Positions 63,672-64,000 of a stretch of DNA of 64,000 nucleotides are shown here, in pieces; the first letter of the stretch is position 1, and the number at the start of each line of letters is the position of its first letter. The DNA is taken from positions 35,905,665-35,969,664 of the forward strand of contig NC_065570.1 in NCBI RefSeq assembly GCF_937616625.2, read 5' to 3'. A model generated the notes under the pieces. That model worked only from the letters and a program-made list of their open reading frames with translations, made no database searches and was not told the origin of the DNA. The position numbers were made by a program, and so were the translations under genes. Origin of the DNA: Mercurialis annua. Its lineage: Eukaryota > Streptophyta > Magnoliopsida > Malpighiales > Euphorbiaceae.

Positions 63672-64000
63672 TATATTACGCAGAGTGTGCGTCAAAAGTG
63701 ATGCTAGATTAGTATATCGTATCTCAAGTCTCTCTAACGGTCGTTCCGATTTCCCAAGCATGGTTAGGTTATATTACGCAAAGTGTGCGTGAAAAGCAAC
63801 GCTAAATTAGTATGTCACGTGTCAAGTCTCTCTAACACGTCGTTCCGATTACCTATGATGATTATGTTATATTACGCAAAGTGTGCGTGAAAAGTGACGC
63901 TAGATCAGTCAGTATATCCTCAATTCTCTCTAACGTGTCGTTCCGATTACCTAAGCATGTTTAGGTTATACTACGCAAAGTGTGCGCAAAAAGTTACGTT

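Larger units (their letters stand above)
59057..64000 (+). repeat. 99-bp satellite array, plus-oriented block 5
   Basis: Plus-oriented array to the window edge. It starts within a short 48-bp type unit (ATGCTTATGTTGCGTCACAAG). Many segments mirror the adjacent minus block in reverse complement, for example 60,690-61,240 with 54,757-55,300, and 63,020-63,760 with 52,140-52,900. It contains a fresh 550-bp tandem duplication. No gene was seen. Confidence 0.95.

Noticed and set aside
1..64000. CRISPR array
   Set aside because: Units are contiguous and homologous along their full length, with no unique spacers between short identical repeats, and the context is eukaryotic.
1..64000. Telomere-like repeats (TTAGG / CCTAA within each unit)
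   Set aside because: The motif occurs once per 99-bp unit as part of the dyad, never in tandem as in telomeres.
1..64000. CENP-B box in the monomer
   Set aside because: I looked for the TTCG....A..CGGG pattern. The GTCGTTCCGATTACC stretch does not match its essential positions.
1..64000. TATA-like GGTTATATTA in each unit as a promoter
   Set aside because: It is simply part of the AT-rich consensus, with no start-site context or associated gene.

Overview
This window is satellite DNA from a eukaryotic nuclear genome, most likely a flowering plant. About 98.6% of the 64 kb is one tandem-repeat family. The commonest unit is 99 bp, for example consecutive copies at 31,081, 31,180 and 31,279. 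A recurring short unit of 48 bp is mixed in, for example 3,625-3,672. Landmarks of the 99-bp unit, in the orientation I call '+', are GATTACCTAAGCATGG, GCAAAGTGTGCG, GACGCTAGATTAG and CTCAAGTCTCTTTAACGCG. I estimate 600-650 units. I found no protein-coding gene, rRNA, tRNA or CRISPR array. The plant assignment rests on two insertions: a Stowaway-type MITE with TA target duplication, and a retroposed transcript with a pyrimidine-rich leader and an AAACCCTA (telo-box) motif. I do not recognise the satellite family or the species.

Layout by array orientation: + from 1 to 14,604; - from 14,605 to 20,319; + from 20,320 to 22,082; - from 22,083 to 59,056; + from 59,057 to 64,000. The long minus block is interrupted by the MITE (34,596-34,878) and by the poly(A)-tailed insertion (about 54,138-54,756).

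Over the monomer periodicity lies a mosaic of segmental duplications. Direct tandem ones are a 542-bp pair at 0.83-1.91 kb, a 1,566-bp pair at 3.8-6.9 kb, a 1.36-kb pair at 15.4-18.1 kb, a 2.97-kb pair at 37.2-43.1 kb and a 550-bp pair at 62.6-63.7 kb. Dispersed direct ones are 35.48-37.21 with 56.88-58.61 kb, and 26.8-28.4 with 46.25-47.9 kb. Inverted ones are 0.09-2.69 with 23.8-26.4 kb, 7.8-12.9 with 43.2-48.6 kb, 20.3-21.1 with 48.6-49.5 kb, and a near-palindrome centred on 22,085. The pattern fits a rapidly rearranging array evolving by unequal exchange, conversion and inverted duplication.

Reading frames of 60-90 codons are by-products of the repeat: 99 and 48 are both multiples of three, and the consensus has only one stop per unit in at least one frame on each strand. 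I do not annotate them as genes. No novel gene system is visible; what is notable is the architecture of the array and the two datable insertions.
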